Below are positions 16,127 to 25,491 of a stretch of DNA of 64,000 nucleotides, piece after piece (position 1 is the stretch's first letter; each line of letters opens with the position of its first letter). The notes below the pieces were generated by a model. The model had not been told where the DNA came from. It searched no databases and saw only the letters and a program-made list of their open reading frames with translations. The position numbers and the translations under genes were made by a program. Origin of the DNA: Candidatus Mcinerneyibacterium aminivorans (lineage in GTDB: Bacteria > Macinerneyibacteriota > Macinerneyibacteria > Macinerneyibacteriales > Macinerneyibacteriaceae); contig VSIX01000065.1 of the NCBI GenBank assembly GCA_008086245.1, forward strand, positions 31,295 to 95,294. Direction: 5' to 3'.

Positions 16127-18469
16127 ATGATACTGAATAAATCCAAACTTGAATTTGATGCAATCAAATCGCGCTTGAAATCCATGGTTCTCACGGATCA
16201 GGCGAAAGAGATTATAGAAAATCAAAAATTTTCCAGTGATGTTGAAACTGCTAAGAAGAGACTGGATAAAAACTATTTATTTAGAAAATTATTTTTAACC
16301 AATCATGAATTTTACCTTAAAGATATATTTGATATGGAAGATTTTATTTCTGATATAGAAAAAGATATTTATTATCAGCTGCCGGGTAATTATAAAAAAC
16401 TTGAAAGAATGCTTACAGAAGCAATAAGAGTAAAAAAGTTATTTTCGAAACTTGATGAAGAATTTAAATTGATAAAAAATTATTCAAATGAATTATCAAA
16501 ACATTCTAAATTAATAGATTTTATTTGCAGTAAAATTAATGATGAAGAAGAGATAAGGGAGGATGCTTCTGAACTTTTAAAGGGATTAATTAATGAGGAA
16601 AAGTCACTTAGAAAAAAGCTACAAAGCAGCATCAATAAATTAATGAAAAAATACAACAAAAAAGGCTATTTACAGGATAAACTTTATACATCCCGGAATG
16701 ATAGGTTTGTATTACCCGTGAAAGCTAGGCATTCCGGTAAAATTAAAGGCATAGTCCAGGGGACCTCTGCTTCAGGTAATACGATGTATATGGAGCCTAT
16801 GGAAATTGTTGAGTTAAACAATAATATTTCTTCTATTTATCATCGAATCGAGGAGGAAAAGAAAAAGATTCTCTATGAAATTGGTGAAAAAGTCAATAAC
16901 AAAATTTATGAAATCAAAAAAACATTAAAATGCTTGTATAAATTAGATTTTGAAATTGCCAAAGCCAAATATGTTGATTCTATTGATGCTGAAAAACCCG
17001 AAATTAATAAAAATGGTAATTTTGAGATCTATAAGGGAAGGCATCCATTAATTGATGAAGAGGAAGTTGTACCAATTGATATATGGTTGAAAAATGATAA
17101 AAAAGGAATTGTAATTACAGGTCCAAATGCAGGTGGGAAAACTGTAACATTAAAAACTATAGGATTGTTTACATTGATGACTATGTTTGGGTTGATGATA
17201 CCTGCAAAAGAGTGGTCAAAAATATCGATATTCGATAATATATTTGTTGATATAGGCGATTATCAGAGTATAGAACAAAACTTATCTACATTTTCTGGAC
17301 ATATTAATAATTTTACAAAATTTGTAAATACTGTCGATAAAAACACTCTAATTCTTCTTGATGAAATAGGGGTAGGTACGGATCCGGAAGAAGGCGCTTC
17401 ATTGGCTATGGCTCTGATTGATTATTTTATAGATGAAGGAGCAACTGTAATTGTAACAACACATTATAATGCTTTAAAAAGACATTCAATGGAGGATGAT
17501 AGGCTTGAGAATGCCTCATGTCTTTTTGATTATGAAAATATTGAACCTCTTTATAAAATAAAAGTAGGAACCCCGGGTTCAAGTAGTGGATTGCTGGTTG
17601 CTAAAAAGCTAGGGTTGCCTGAAATTATTATAAATAAGGCCGAAAGTTATATTGATAAGGAGCATTTAAAACTGGAAGAGATGATTACAGAGCTGGAGCA
17701 TAAACTAAGCAAAACAGAAGACCTTAAAGAAAATCTGGAGAAGGAAAATGAAAAACTTCAGGAAAAAATGGAATACTATGAAAATGAATTGGAAAAAATT
17801 ACAAATAAAAAAACGAGAAAAAAAATGGAATCCCTCCAGGATTTTGAAAGGGAATTTTTTAATATTAAGGATCAGCTTAATGATGTATTAAATAAAATGC
17901 AACAAAAAGAAAATGAAAAAGAGGAAGTTGACGAGAGGGAGGTAAAAAAGAAGGTAGATGAGGCAATAAAAAAAGTAAAAAATGAAAAAGAAAAAATAAA
18001 ACAGAAAATGAAGAAAATAGAAAAACCGGAAGTAGGAGATAAAATATATCTGGAAGGATATAAAATTAAAGGTACAGTTGAAGAAATTGATAAGCGAAAG
18101 GATAATGTAAAACTAAACTGCAACGGAATGATTGTGAATGTCTCCATGGATGATTTGATAGGATATAAAGTTGAAGAAGATGAAAAATCTATGAAGGAAA
18201 GAAAAACGAATTATTCTGTGGATAAAACATCCAAATTTGTCGGTACCGAAATTGTGCTGGTTGGGATGAGAAGATTGGATGCAATTGAAAAACTTGGTGA
18301 TTTTATTTCCCATGCTATTTTGGAAGGTCATGAAAATATAAAAATAGTACACGGTATTGGCACCGGGGTGCTGAGAGAAGCGATTCATGATTATCTTGAA
18401 GAGAATCCCAATATTAAGGATTATTATTATGAAGATAGACGAGGGGTTGTCACAATTGGCGAACTGTGA
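16127..18469 (+). CDS. mutS2: Endonuclease MutS2
   Basis: 780 residues after AAGGAGAG, 10 nt behind nadA. An N-terminal clamp/lever region is followed by the MutS ATPase (Walker A GPNAGGKT at 332-339, Walker B DEIGVGTDPEEG from 412) and then a coiled coil (about 510-660). The C-terminal Smr nuclease domain has HGIGTG at 742-747. The mismatch-recognition domain of MutS1 is absent, as expected. MutS2 resolves branched recombination intermediates or collided ribosomes, depending on species. Confidence 0.96.
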   Translation: MILNKSKLEFDAIKSRLKSMVLTDQAKEIIENQKFSSDVETAKKRLDKNYLFRKLFLTNHEFYLKDIFDMEDFISDIEKDIYYQLPGNYKKLERMLTEAIRVKKLFSKLDEEFKLIKNYSNELSKHSKLIDFICSKINDEEEIREDASELLKGLINEEKSLRKKLQSSINKLMKKYNKKGYLQDKLYTSRNDRFVLPVKARHSGKIKGIVQGTSASGNTMYMEPMEIVELNNNISSIYHRIEEEKKKILYEIGEKVNNKIYEIKKTLKCLYKLDFEIAKAKYVDSIDAEKPEINKNGNFEIYKGRHPLIDEEEVVPIDIWLKNDKKGIVITGPNAGGKTVTLKTIGLFTLMTMFGLMIPAKEWSKISIFDNIFVDIGDYQSIEQNLSTFSGHINNFTKFVNTVDKNTLILLDEIGVGTDPEEGASLAMALIDYFIDEGATVIVTTHYNALKRHSMEDDRLENASCLFDYENIEPLYKIKVGTPGSSSGLLVAKKLGLPEIIINKAESYIDKEHLKLEEMITELEHKLSKTEDLKENLEKENEKLQEKMEYYENELEKITNKKTRKKMESLQDFEREFFNIKDQLNDVLNKMQQKENEKEEVDEREVKKKVDEAIKKVKNEKEKIKQKMKKIEKPEVGDKIYLEGYKIKGTVEEIDKRKDNVKLNCNGMIVNVSMDDLIGYKVEEDEKSMKERKTNYSVDKTSKFVGTEIVLVGMRRLDAIEKLGDFISHAILEGHENIKIVHGIGTGVLREAIHDYLEENPNIKDYYYEDRRGVVTIGEL

Positions 18470-18507
18470 TAATATTATAATAAATTAATTTACAGATGGA
18501 GGTTGGA

Positions 18508-19956
18508 ATGAAGGTTAAATTGGCCGGGTTAAATATTGATTACAACTTAATAAAAGATATAAAGGGTCTTTTAAAATCTAAAAAAGATTCAAAAAAATCA
18601 TTAAAAGAAAATGTTTTAACTCCTGAGACGCTATCTGCAGCTTATGCTAGAATAAGCAGATCACCCCTTTCTGTTGATGAATTAAGGCAGAAAGCTATAG
18701 AAAAAGTTGACAAAGCAAGAAAATCCAATAAGAAAATTGTTTATGACATGGGGCATGGATCAATTGCAGAACATGCAGTTTTTAATATTGATTTAATAAA
18801 TGTTTCCCGTTTAGCTTCAGAATATATTCAACACCATAGATTGGTTTCTTTTACAGAAAAATCACAGAGATATATAAAACTTGAAAAGGATTACATTATT
18901 CCCGATGAAATAAAGGATGATAAGGATCTGGTTATAGAATTTAAAGAATTAATAGATCAGGAAAATCAATTGTACAGCTATTTTTACAAAAAATTAATGA
19001 AATATTTTTCGGAAAAATATCCTGATATGAGTAAAAGAAAAGTTCAAAGTAAAGCAAAAGAAGATTCCCGATATATTCTTTCTCTTGCAACTACATCCCA
19101 GATGGGGATGACAGTTAATGCAAGAAATCTAGAATATATGCTGCGGATGTTCAAAGCAAGTAAAATTTTTGAAATACAACAGCTTGGCAAAAAATTATAT
19201 GAACTTATAAATCCAATTGTCCCTTCATTAATTTTATTTAATGAGCCATCGGAATATGATTGTAAGGAATGGAAAAATAATTTTGATTATAATTTTGAGG
19301 AACCTGAGCAAAATAAACATGAATCTGTAAATTTATTGAACTATGATCCTGAGGGAGAAGATGAAATTATAGCAGGATTATTGTATCAGGATTCAAATTA
19401 TAGTTTTAATACAATAATGAATAATATAAAAAAAGTTGATAAAAAAGAGGTTCTTAATAAAGTATGGAAAAATGTAGATTTTTACAATAGGATGGATAGA
19501 GCCTTTGAAATGGCCAATGCTACTTTTGAGTTTTTACTATCTTCTTCTGCTTTTGCTCAGCTAAAAAGGCACAGAATGTCTACCCAGCTCAAATCAGATT
19601 ATGACCCTGCTCTTTCGGTAACAATACCTTCTTCAATAGAGGAAATTGGTGAGGAGGAGAAGTTTCTTGAGATGATAGATAAAATTGAAAATTTTTATCA
19701 AAAGATCAAAAAATATGATGAAAATGCTGCAAACTATGTATTAACCAATTCCCACAGAAGAAGAGTGGTAATGAAAGCTAATTTGAGAGAATGGTACCAC
19801 TTTGCAAGATTAAGATCGGATAAACATGCACAGTGGGAAATTAGAGCTTTATCTTATATGGTTGAGGATGAACTTAAAAAGATATATCCTGAAACAACAA
19901 AGATAATGATGGGTAAAGATAAATTTAAAGAAAAAGAAATTTCAAAAAATATCTAA
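18508..19956 (+). CDS. thyX: Double-domain ThyX-like flavin-dependent thymidylate synthase
   Basis: 482 residues from ATG 18508, 5 nt after GGAGG; the in-frame ATG at 18496 is part of that ribosome site. The first half carries a ThyX motif: HHRLVSFTEKSQRY at 109-122, matching RHRxxSxNxxSxRY at the key H, R, S, S and RY positions. The second half repeats the fold with KRHRMSTQLKSDY at 353-365, which is degenerate. Ordinary ThyX chains are 210-250 residues and act as homotetramers with sites built from neighbouring chains, so this looks like two fused copies in which one half may be structural. It makes dTMP from dUMP with methylene-tetrahydrofolate and FAD. Product inferred from motifs. Confidence 0.78.
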   Translation: MKVKLAGLNIDYNLIKDIKGLLKSKKDSKKSLKENVLTPETLSAAYARISRSPLSVDELRQKAIEKVDKARKSNKKIVYDMGHGSIAEHAVFNIDLINVSRLASEYIQHHRLVSFTEKSQRYIKLEKDYIIPDEIKDDKDLVIEFKELIDQENQLYSYFYKKLMKYFSEKYPDMSKRKVQSKAKEDSRYILSLATTSQMGMTVNARNLEYMLRMFKASKIFEIQQLGKKLYELINPIVPSLILFNEPSEYDCKEWKNNFDYNFEEPEQNKHESVNLLNYDPEGEDEIIAGLLYQDSNYSFNTIMNNIKKVDKKEVLNKVWKNVDFYNRMDRAFEMANATFEFLLSSSAFAQLKRHRMSTQLKSDYDPALSVTIPSSIEEIGEEEKFLEMIDKIENFYQKIKKYDENAANYVLTNSHRRRVVMKANLREWYHFARLRSDKHAQWEIRALSYMVEDELKKIYPETTKIMMGKDKFKEKEISKNI

Positions 19957-19971
19957 AATAGGGTGATATTT

Positions 19972-20244
19972 ATGGAAATAAAGATAATGAATAAGTCTAA
20001 AAGTGAATTAGAAAATTTAAATGTATATTCCTGGCCTATCTGGGAGAAGGAAAAATCTAAATTTAGCTGGGAATATACTGAAAAAGAACAATGCTATATA
20101 CTAAAGGGCAGAGCTATAATAAAACCAAAAAATAAAGATAAAAAAGTTACGATAAAAAAAGGAGATTTTGTAGAATTTCCTGAGGGAATGAAGTGTACTT
20201 GGGAAATATTGGAAGATGTAAAAAAACATTATACCTTAGGATAA
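19972..20244 (+). CDS. Small cupin-domain protein (DUF861-like)
   Basis: 90 residues from ATG 19972 after AGGGTGAT. A single cupin barrel: YSWPIWEKEKSKFSWEY, EQCYILKGRAIIKP (cupin motif 1) and KKGDFVEFPEGMKCTWEI (motif 2). This resembles the DUF861 cupins found beside many metabolic genes. The usual motif-1 histidines are missing, so metal binding is doubtful. The function is unknown. It follows thyX by 15 nt. Confidence 0.8.
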   Translation: MEIKIMNKSKSELENLNVYSWPIWEKEKSKFSWEYTEKEQCYILKGRAIIKPKNKDKKVTIKKGDFVEFPEGMKCTWEILEDVKKHYTLG

Positions 20245-20252
20245 AAAAAAAG

Positions 20253-20375
20253 AAGACAGGTCCCGGGGGGAAGTCGGTACCTGTCTTTGGTTGGATGGTA
20301 ATAAAGAAAGGAGGTTGGTTAAATTTTGCCTCTTTCTTGTCTATCTACTAATATAACAAAGAGGGTAGGGAAAGG
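20253..20375 (+). promoter_or_regulatory. Structured leader RNA candidate before tmcAL
   Basis: A GC-richer stretch in otherwise AT-rich DNA. Hairpin 1: AAGACAGGT (20253-20261) pairs with ACCTGTCTT (20279-20287), with an inner CCG/CGG helix and a G-rich loop. Hairpin 2: AAGAAAGGAGG (20304-20314) pairs with CCTCTTTCTT (20329-20338) with one bulge. The second strand can pair instead with AACAAAGAGG near 20356-20365, so the two folds exclude each other. No clear T-run follows either hairpin. The first hairpin may also serve as terminator for the cupin gene. A match to a known riboswitch class was not recognised. Confidence 0.45.
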
Positions 20376-20395
20376 TTCCAAAAAAAATAAAAAAA

Positions 20396-21553
20396 ATGGA
20401 AAAAGTTTTAACAATTATCGCTGAGTACAATCCATTCCATAATGGACATAAATATCATTTTCAAAAATCCAAGGAAAAAACCGGTATAGATAAGACGCTT
20501 GTTATAATGTCCGGAAATTTTGTTCAGCGTGGAGAACCGGCTATAATAGATTATAGAAGCCGAGCTGCATTAGCAAAAAAGAATGGCGCAGATCTTATTC
20601 TTAAGCTGCCAACATTTTACTCAACTGCTTCTTCAGATTTTTTTACTTTTGGTGCAATGAAAATTATAAAAGAAATAAAGATTCCAGTAATTTTATCCTT
20701 CGGTGCAGAAAATAAAAATAAAGAGTTAATAACAAATATAGCTGAATTTCTTGCTTTTGAAGAAAAAAAATATTATAAAAAAATTAGAGAATTGATGCAG
20801 GACGGTATGTCTATGCCCCGAGCCAGGGAAAAAATTATTGTTAATGAAATACCTGAAGCTCAAAAAGTTTTAAATGGATCAAATAATATTCTGGCAATAG
20901 ATTATATTAAAAATGCATATAAGCTGAAAATAAAAAATATTGAATATCAGATAATTAAAAGAATCGGTGCTGATTATCATGATAATTCAGTTCAAAATAT
21001 CATGAGTGCTTCGGGAATACGTAATAATATCAAAAAGAAAGATTCAGCCTGGAAAAATTCCGTGCCTGATAATGTAAGAGACAAATTAATAAATAATGAA
21101 TTGAAGGATATAAAATCATTATATAAATATATAAAATATGCAGTGGTGAAGGAAGGACTCGATATTAAAAGATATAGGGGTGTAATTGAAGGGATCGAAC
21201 ATAAACTCATTACTGAAATCCAAAAAGTTAACAACTACGGTGAACTTTTGGATGCTTTATTAACAAAAAGATATACCGAAACCTTTTTAAAAAGAATGCT
21301 TCTTTCAATTTTTCTGGGAATTACAAAAAAGGAGTTTGGTTATATACAATCAAGATTTTATCCTTTTTTGGAGATTATTGATTTTACAGAAAAAGGTCAA
21401 AAGATAATAAATTTAATCCAAAAAAATTCCCGGATTCCACTAATACACAGTATAAATAGATATCCATGGAAGGATTATTATACTATAGATAAAAGTATTG
21501 ATATTTATAGAAATTTAGAGTTGAAAGCCGAGAGGTTTTATAGTAATATATGA
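20396..21553 (+). CDS. tmcAL: tRNA(Met) cytidine acetate ligase
   Basis: 385 residues. MEKVLTIIAEYNPFHNGHKYH is the signature nucleotidyltransferase start (HxGH) of TmcAL/YlbM. VIMSGNFVQRGEPAI, LPTFYSTASSDFF, NNILAIDY and SASGIRNNI follow in family order. It acetylates C34 of elongator tRNA-Met using acetate and ATP. The ATG lies about 20 nt downstream of the only purine-rich site (AGGGAAAGG), an unusually long spacing behind a foldable leader, so translation may be conditional. Confidence 0.93.
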   Translation: MEKVLTIIAEYNPFHNGHKYHFQKSKEKTGIDKTLVIMSGNFVQRGEPAIIDYRSRAALAKKNGADLILKLPTFYSTASSDFFTFGAMKIIKEIKIPVILSFGAENKNKELITNIAEFLAFEEKKYYKKIRELMQDGMSMPRAREKIIVNEIPEAQKVLNGSNNILAIDYIKNAYKLKIKNIEYQIIKRIGADYHDNSVQNIMSASGIRNNIKKKDSAWKNSVPDNVRDKLINNELKDIKSLYKYIKYAVVKEGLDIKRYRGVIEGIEHKLITEIQKVNNYGELLDALLTKRYTETFLKRMLLSIFLGITKKEFGYIQSRFYPFLEIIDFTEKGQKIINLIQKNSRIPLIHSINRYPWKDYYTIDKSIDIYRNLELKAERFYSNI

Positions 21554-21658
21554 ATATTAGATTGAATATAAAAATTGTTGGAGGATGATTTAGTGATTAA
21601 CTCAAGTTGATAGATAAATAAAAATCTGAAATGATACTTGGGAATATTTAAACGAATT

Positions 21659-21814
21659 ATGAAAGAAAATTTTAACATTAAATACTATAAAGAAATGAAA
21701 TGGCAGTTAAAGAATGAAAAAGGAAAAGATTTGTTCTGCTTTGCTAAATTTCAAGCTTTAATTTATCCTCTTATTTATATGTGGACGAATAGAAATGAAA
21801 AGGAAATAATTTAG
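21659..21814 (+). CDS. Possible 51-residue protein, unknown
   Basis: An open frame in the 266-nt gap before the phosphatase gene. It encodes a basic, aromatic peptide (MKENFNIKYYKEMKWQ at the start, WTNRNEKEII at the end) and stops 5 nt before the next ATG. No convincing ribosome site precedes it and no family is recognised. It could be a chance frame or a gene remnant. Confidence 0.25.
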   Translation: MKENFNIKYYKEMKWQLKNEKGKDLFCFAKFQALIYPLIYMWTNRNEKEII

Positions 21815-21819
21815 TAATA

Positions 21820-24189
21820 ATGAATTTAAGAAGCAAGCTGATTGTTTATTTTATTATCATTATTTTAGTTTTTCTGATAGTATTTTACGGGATTATAAGA
21901 TTATTATTTGTTGATAATGCAGTTGAAAAAACTGAAGAGCTTATCAAAGTACAAAATCAAAATTATGTAAAATTAATAGATAAAAAATTAAATTTTATAC
22001 AATTATTTGTTTATAATTCGTCTCAAAACAGCATATTCTGGGAACAACTAAATTATAATGATAAAATGATACATGATATGAGCAGTAATGCTTTAAAAAA
22101 CTTAAAAACTAAGTATGAAGATTTAATTTCAAATATTGTGTTGATTAATTCAGAACGGGAAATAGTAAGTTCTGTTGGTGATCAAAAAGTTAAAGATATA
22201 TTAAAGTCTTATCTTCCTAATATTACCCTGGATGAGGCAATATTTTTCAAAGATTTTATATTTCGGGATTACGGTAGAAATTATTACATTCTTTTTTCCC
22301 ATCCCATTGAAAAATACGGCCGTACAGAGGGGGCTCTGGTATTTACTTTTCGTTTAACTGAACTGTTTTCAGAATTATCAAGTAAGAAAGAAGAAACTAT
22401 AAATATTGTTTATGATAATAAGGGGGAAATACTTTTTCATGATAATATAAATTTAATTTTAAATAATGTTAATAATTTTATAATAAATGAAAATGATTCT
22501 CTTCAATATATTAACAAAGAAGGAAAATTAATGATTGGAAAGGAGAAGAAATTATCAAATGATTGGTTTTTGCTTACACTAACCAGTAAGGATTACATAT
22601 ATTCTTCTATTAATAAAACGGTCTATACGACTATATTTTTTATGATTGCAACAATTATAGTTGGAATACTGTTTTCTTATAAATTTGCCAGCAATATTTC
22701 GCTCCCTATCTATAATCTTGTTAATATCATGAAGAGAATAATTAAAAATAATAATTACTCAATACAGCTTGAGAGTAAAAGAAATGATGAAATTGGCTAT
22801 TTGTTTAATGGTTTCAACAGGCTGGTTGAAAACATAAATTATCACATAGAGATGGAAAAAATTATAAATAAAATAACAAAATCATTTATATTTTCATCTT
22901 CTAACATTTCAACGGCAATTAATGATTCTCTAAAACTTGTGGGAGAATTTTTTGATCTCGACCGAATAAATTTACTGCTAAAGGAAGACAGTAATTATAA
23001 TTTTAAAACATATTACAGCTGGGAAGATAATAATCAAAAAGGAAAATTGAAACCGATTAAGAAAATATCATTAAAAGAAAATAGTAAATTTATAACATCA
23101 ATTTTAACTAAGGATATTATTGCAAAGAGTTATTACTCCAATATTGATGATGATTTGAGAGAAGAATTAAATAAAAATTATGAAAATAAGAAAAACGCTA
23201 AATCCATACTGGTTTCACGGTTATATTATAATGGAGTATTAAATGGTTTAATAATTGTTGAGCTTTATGATAAGAATAAACTGTGGAGTAAGGAAGAAAA
23301 AACCGTTTTTTCAACACTATCTGAAATTATTGTAAACTCCCTGAAAAGAGAACAGGCGGAAAAAGATCTTAAAAGATTAAATGAGATTCTGGAGCAGAAG
23401 GTTGAAGAAAGAACCGAAGAATTAAATGAAACTAATTTACGACTTTCCAAAAGTCTTGAAGTGTTAAGAAGTGAGCAAAATGCCGGCAGGCGAATACAGT
23501 TCAATCTTCTACCACCCCAGAATCAAAAATTTGATGGGTTGCATTTTTCAAGGATAATATTACCTTCGCTATATTTAAGCGGGGATTTTGTGGACTATAA
23601 AAAGGTATCAGAAGATTATGCTGTATACTTTTTGGCTGATATATCCGGCCACGGCGTAGCTTCTTCATTTTTGACAATTCTTATTAAAAATATTTTCGAA
23701 CATTATTACAAACGTTTTAAAAATGATTTGGAAAATACAATTATCAATCCTGAACAATTTGTAAAAAAGCTAAATAAAGAAATTTGCGATATAAAACTTG
23801 ATAAATATCTTGTAATGTTTTATGGAGTGATTGATTTAAAAAACAACAAGTTATTTTATGTAAATGCGGGACAGGACCCTTATCCTATTTTATATGATGG
23901 GAATGATTATGAAAAACTGTATACGGGAGATTTACCGGTGGGTTTATTCAGATTTGCTGATTACAACGAGTACGAATTAAATTTACCTGAAAAATTTATT
24001 TTTTTTGCATTTTCCGATGGGATCCTGGAAATAATGGATGAAAAACAGACATCAAAACAGGAAGAAAAATTGAGAAAATCCATACAAAGTTTGGATATAA
24101 AAATTCAGGATGTGATTAAATATTTTGATTTAAAATCTAAGGATGACCTGACGGATGATTTAACTTTCTTAATGATAAAAAAAAGTTAG
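21820..24189 (+). CDS. Membrane sensor with HAMP, GAF and PP2C (RsbU/SpoIIE) phosphatase
   Basis: 789 residues. Membrane helix 1 spans residues 8-30, an extracytoplasmic sensing domain of Cache size about 35-260, and helix 2 about 266-290. HAMP follows (SLPIYNLVNIMKR...DEIGYLFNGFN), then a GAF-like domain (about 350-510), a coiled coil, and a PP2C SpoIIE domain. The metal-binding aspartates are Asp589 in GDFVDY, Asp607 in ADISGHG and Asp733 in FSDGILEI. Such proteins dephosphorylate a STAS anti-anti-sigma factor in response to external signals. The STAS protein at 36182-36697 is a candidate substrate (inference). Confidence 0.9.
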   Translation: MNLRSKLIVYFIIIILVFLIVFYGIIRLLFVDNAVEKTEELIKVQNQNYVKLIDKKLNFIQLFVYNSSQNSIFWEQLNYNDKMIHDMSSNALKNLKTKYEDLISNIVLINSEREIVSSVGDQKVKDILKSYLPNITLDEAIFFKDFIFRDYGRNYYILFSHPIEKYGRTEGALVFTFRLTELFSELSSKKEETINIVYDNKGEILFHDNINLILNNVNNFIINENDSLQYINKEGKLMIGKEKKLSNDWFLLTLTSKDYIYSSINKTVYTTIFFMIATIIVGILFSYKFASNISLPIYNLVNIMKRIIKNNNYSIQLESKRNDEIGYLFNGFNRLVENINYHIEMEKIINKITKSFIFSSSNISTAINDSLKLVGEFFDLDRINLLLKEDSNYNFKTYYSWEDNNQKGKLKPIKKISLKENSKFITSILTKDIIAKSYYSNIDDDLREELNKNYENKKNAKSILVSRLYYNGVLNGLIIVELYDKNKLWSKEEKTVFSTLSEIIVNSLKREQAEKDLKRLNEILEQKVEERTEELNETNLRLSKSLEVLRSEQNAGRRIQFNLLPPQNQKFDGLHFSRIILPSLYLSGDFVDYKKVSEDYAVYFLADISGHGVASSFLTILIKNIFEHYYKRFKNDLENTIINPEQFVKKLNKEICDIKLDKYLVMFYGVIDLKNNKLFYVNAGQDPYPILYDGNDYEKLYTGDLPVGLFRFADYNEYELNLPEKFIFFAFSDGILEIMDEKQTSKQEEKLRKSIQSLDIKIQDVIKYFDLKSKDDLTDDLTFLMIKKS

Positions 24190-24254
24190 TAATATTATAG
24201 GAAATACAGTATTAATAGTCTCTTTTGCAATTTCTTATTGATTTATAAAAAAAA

Positions 24255-24275
24255 GCCGGGAAAAAACTTCCCGGC
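24255..24275. terminator. Bidirectional terminator between convergent genes
   Basis: GCCGGGAA pairs with TTCCCGGC around AAAAC. A run of eight A residues lies on its left, giving a perfect T-run for the minus-strand outer-membrane gene; on the plus strand a weaker TGGCTACTTGTTTT follows. Confidence 0.88.
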
Positions 24276-24323
24276 TGGCTACTTGTTTTAATATAGTTTA
24301 TATTCAAATTTATGTTTTAAATT

Positions 24324-25481
24324 TTATTTATACCATTTATCGTATGCTCTTAAAGAAGCTCCAAAGGTGAAATAGGTTTCTTCATACTCAGAATCAAAAA
24401 ACATTTCTCTTTTTCCAATTCCCATATAAATGTCAAAATTTGCATTATCAGTATTGAAAGGTTTGACAGATGTTCCTATAGTTAAACCGTATTCTTTTCC
24501 CTCCTTGTAATATCCTTTCTGATAGTAAAATCCTGCTCTTAGGGGGAGTTCTATATTTTTTTTAACAGTATTGCTGGAATAGCTAATTTCAAAATTATGC
24601 TCAAATCCAATTGCTATTTTCTGCATATCTTCCATTTCGTATTTTTTATAATCTTCATAATCTAAATTAGCCCAGTTTTCTGTTATATATTCTATGGAAA
24701 ATATAGAATTTTTTAAATAATAGCTAATTCCCGACATTATGCTTTGGGGATATTCAAAGCTGCTCTTTCCCTGTGCAATATTATCGAATGATTTATTAAT
24801 ATTAACATCTACAGCAGGGCGGTATGAAAGAGAAACATTAATATTGGAGTAGTTAAAGTTAGCTCCAAAAATAGTTCCATACCCCTCGTACTGATATTCC
24901 CATGAATCTTCTGTTAACTTGTTGTAGTAAGTTCCATTATATATCTTATAGCTGTTTTCCTCATTGCCAAAAATATAGATCATTCCGGTGGATAATGATA
25001 GGTAATTAAAAACTTTATATGAAACGGCACTTTGAATAAAATTAATATTTTTATTGAATTTTTCTATTATGTTTTCATTATTTTGTTCAAATTCCAGTCT
25101 TAATCTTGAATTAACAGGAGAATTATAATGAGCTGATAATGCTAAATTATCTATAGGAAGGGGGAAAACTATATTTAAATAGGGAACTTCAAAATCTCCT
25201 CTTGTTTTATCCTCTCCAAGTATATTATAGCTCATTTTATTAAACGAATATGTTTCTCCTAAATTAAAAATTATCCTATCGCTTTTGGTTGCAAGTGCCG
25301 GGTTTAATGTTGAGGAATTAATATTATCGTTTAGTGAAATCCCCCTTAAACCCATGGACATGCTTCTAATATCACCGACATTGTTTAATCTTCCAAAACT
25401 ATGAAGGGTAATAAAGGTATCAGCAGCTATAAATGTAAAAAAAGTTGTAATTATAAATAATAATATGAGAAATTTTTTCAT
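24324..25481 (-). CDS. Outer-membrane beta-barrel protein (FadL/UPF0164-like)
   Basis: About 385 residues; the ATG at 25481 lies 5 nt after AAGGTGAT. Residues 1-20 form a signal peptide. The mature N-terminus has DIRSMSMGLRGISLNDNINSS then TLNPALA, the glycine-rich loop with NPA found near the start of FadL/PorV/UPF0164-type barrels. The rest is made of alternating amphipathic strands. Probable transport or export-associated outer-membrane protein. It lies just downstream of, and overlaps the end region of, a lipoprotein gene, so the two form one unit. Confidence 0.75.
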   Translation of the reverse strand: MKKFLILLFIITTFFTFIAADTFITLHSFGRLNNVGDIRSMSMGLRGISLNDNINSSTLNPALATKSDRIIFNLGETYSFNKMSYNILGEDKTRGDFEVPYLNIVFPLPIDNLALSAHYNSPVNSRLRLEFEQNNENIIEKFNKNINFIQSAVSYKVFNYLSLSTGMIYIFGNEENSYKIYNGTYYNKLTEDSWEYQYEGYGTIFGANFNYSNINVSLSYRPAVDVNINKSFDNIAQGKSSFEYPQSIMSGISYYLKNSIFSIEYITENWANLDYEDYKKYEMEDMQKIAIGFEHNFEISYSSNTVKKNIELPLRAGFYYQKGYYKEGKEYGLTIGTSVKPFNTDNANFDIYMGIGKREMFFDSEYEETYFTFGASLRAYDKWYK

Positions 25482-25491
25482 TAAAATCACC

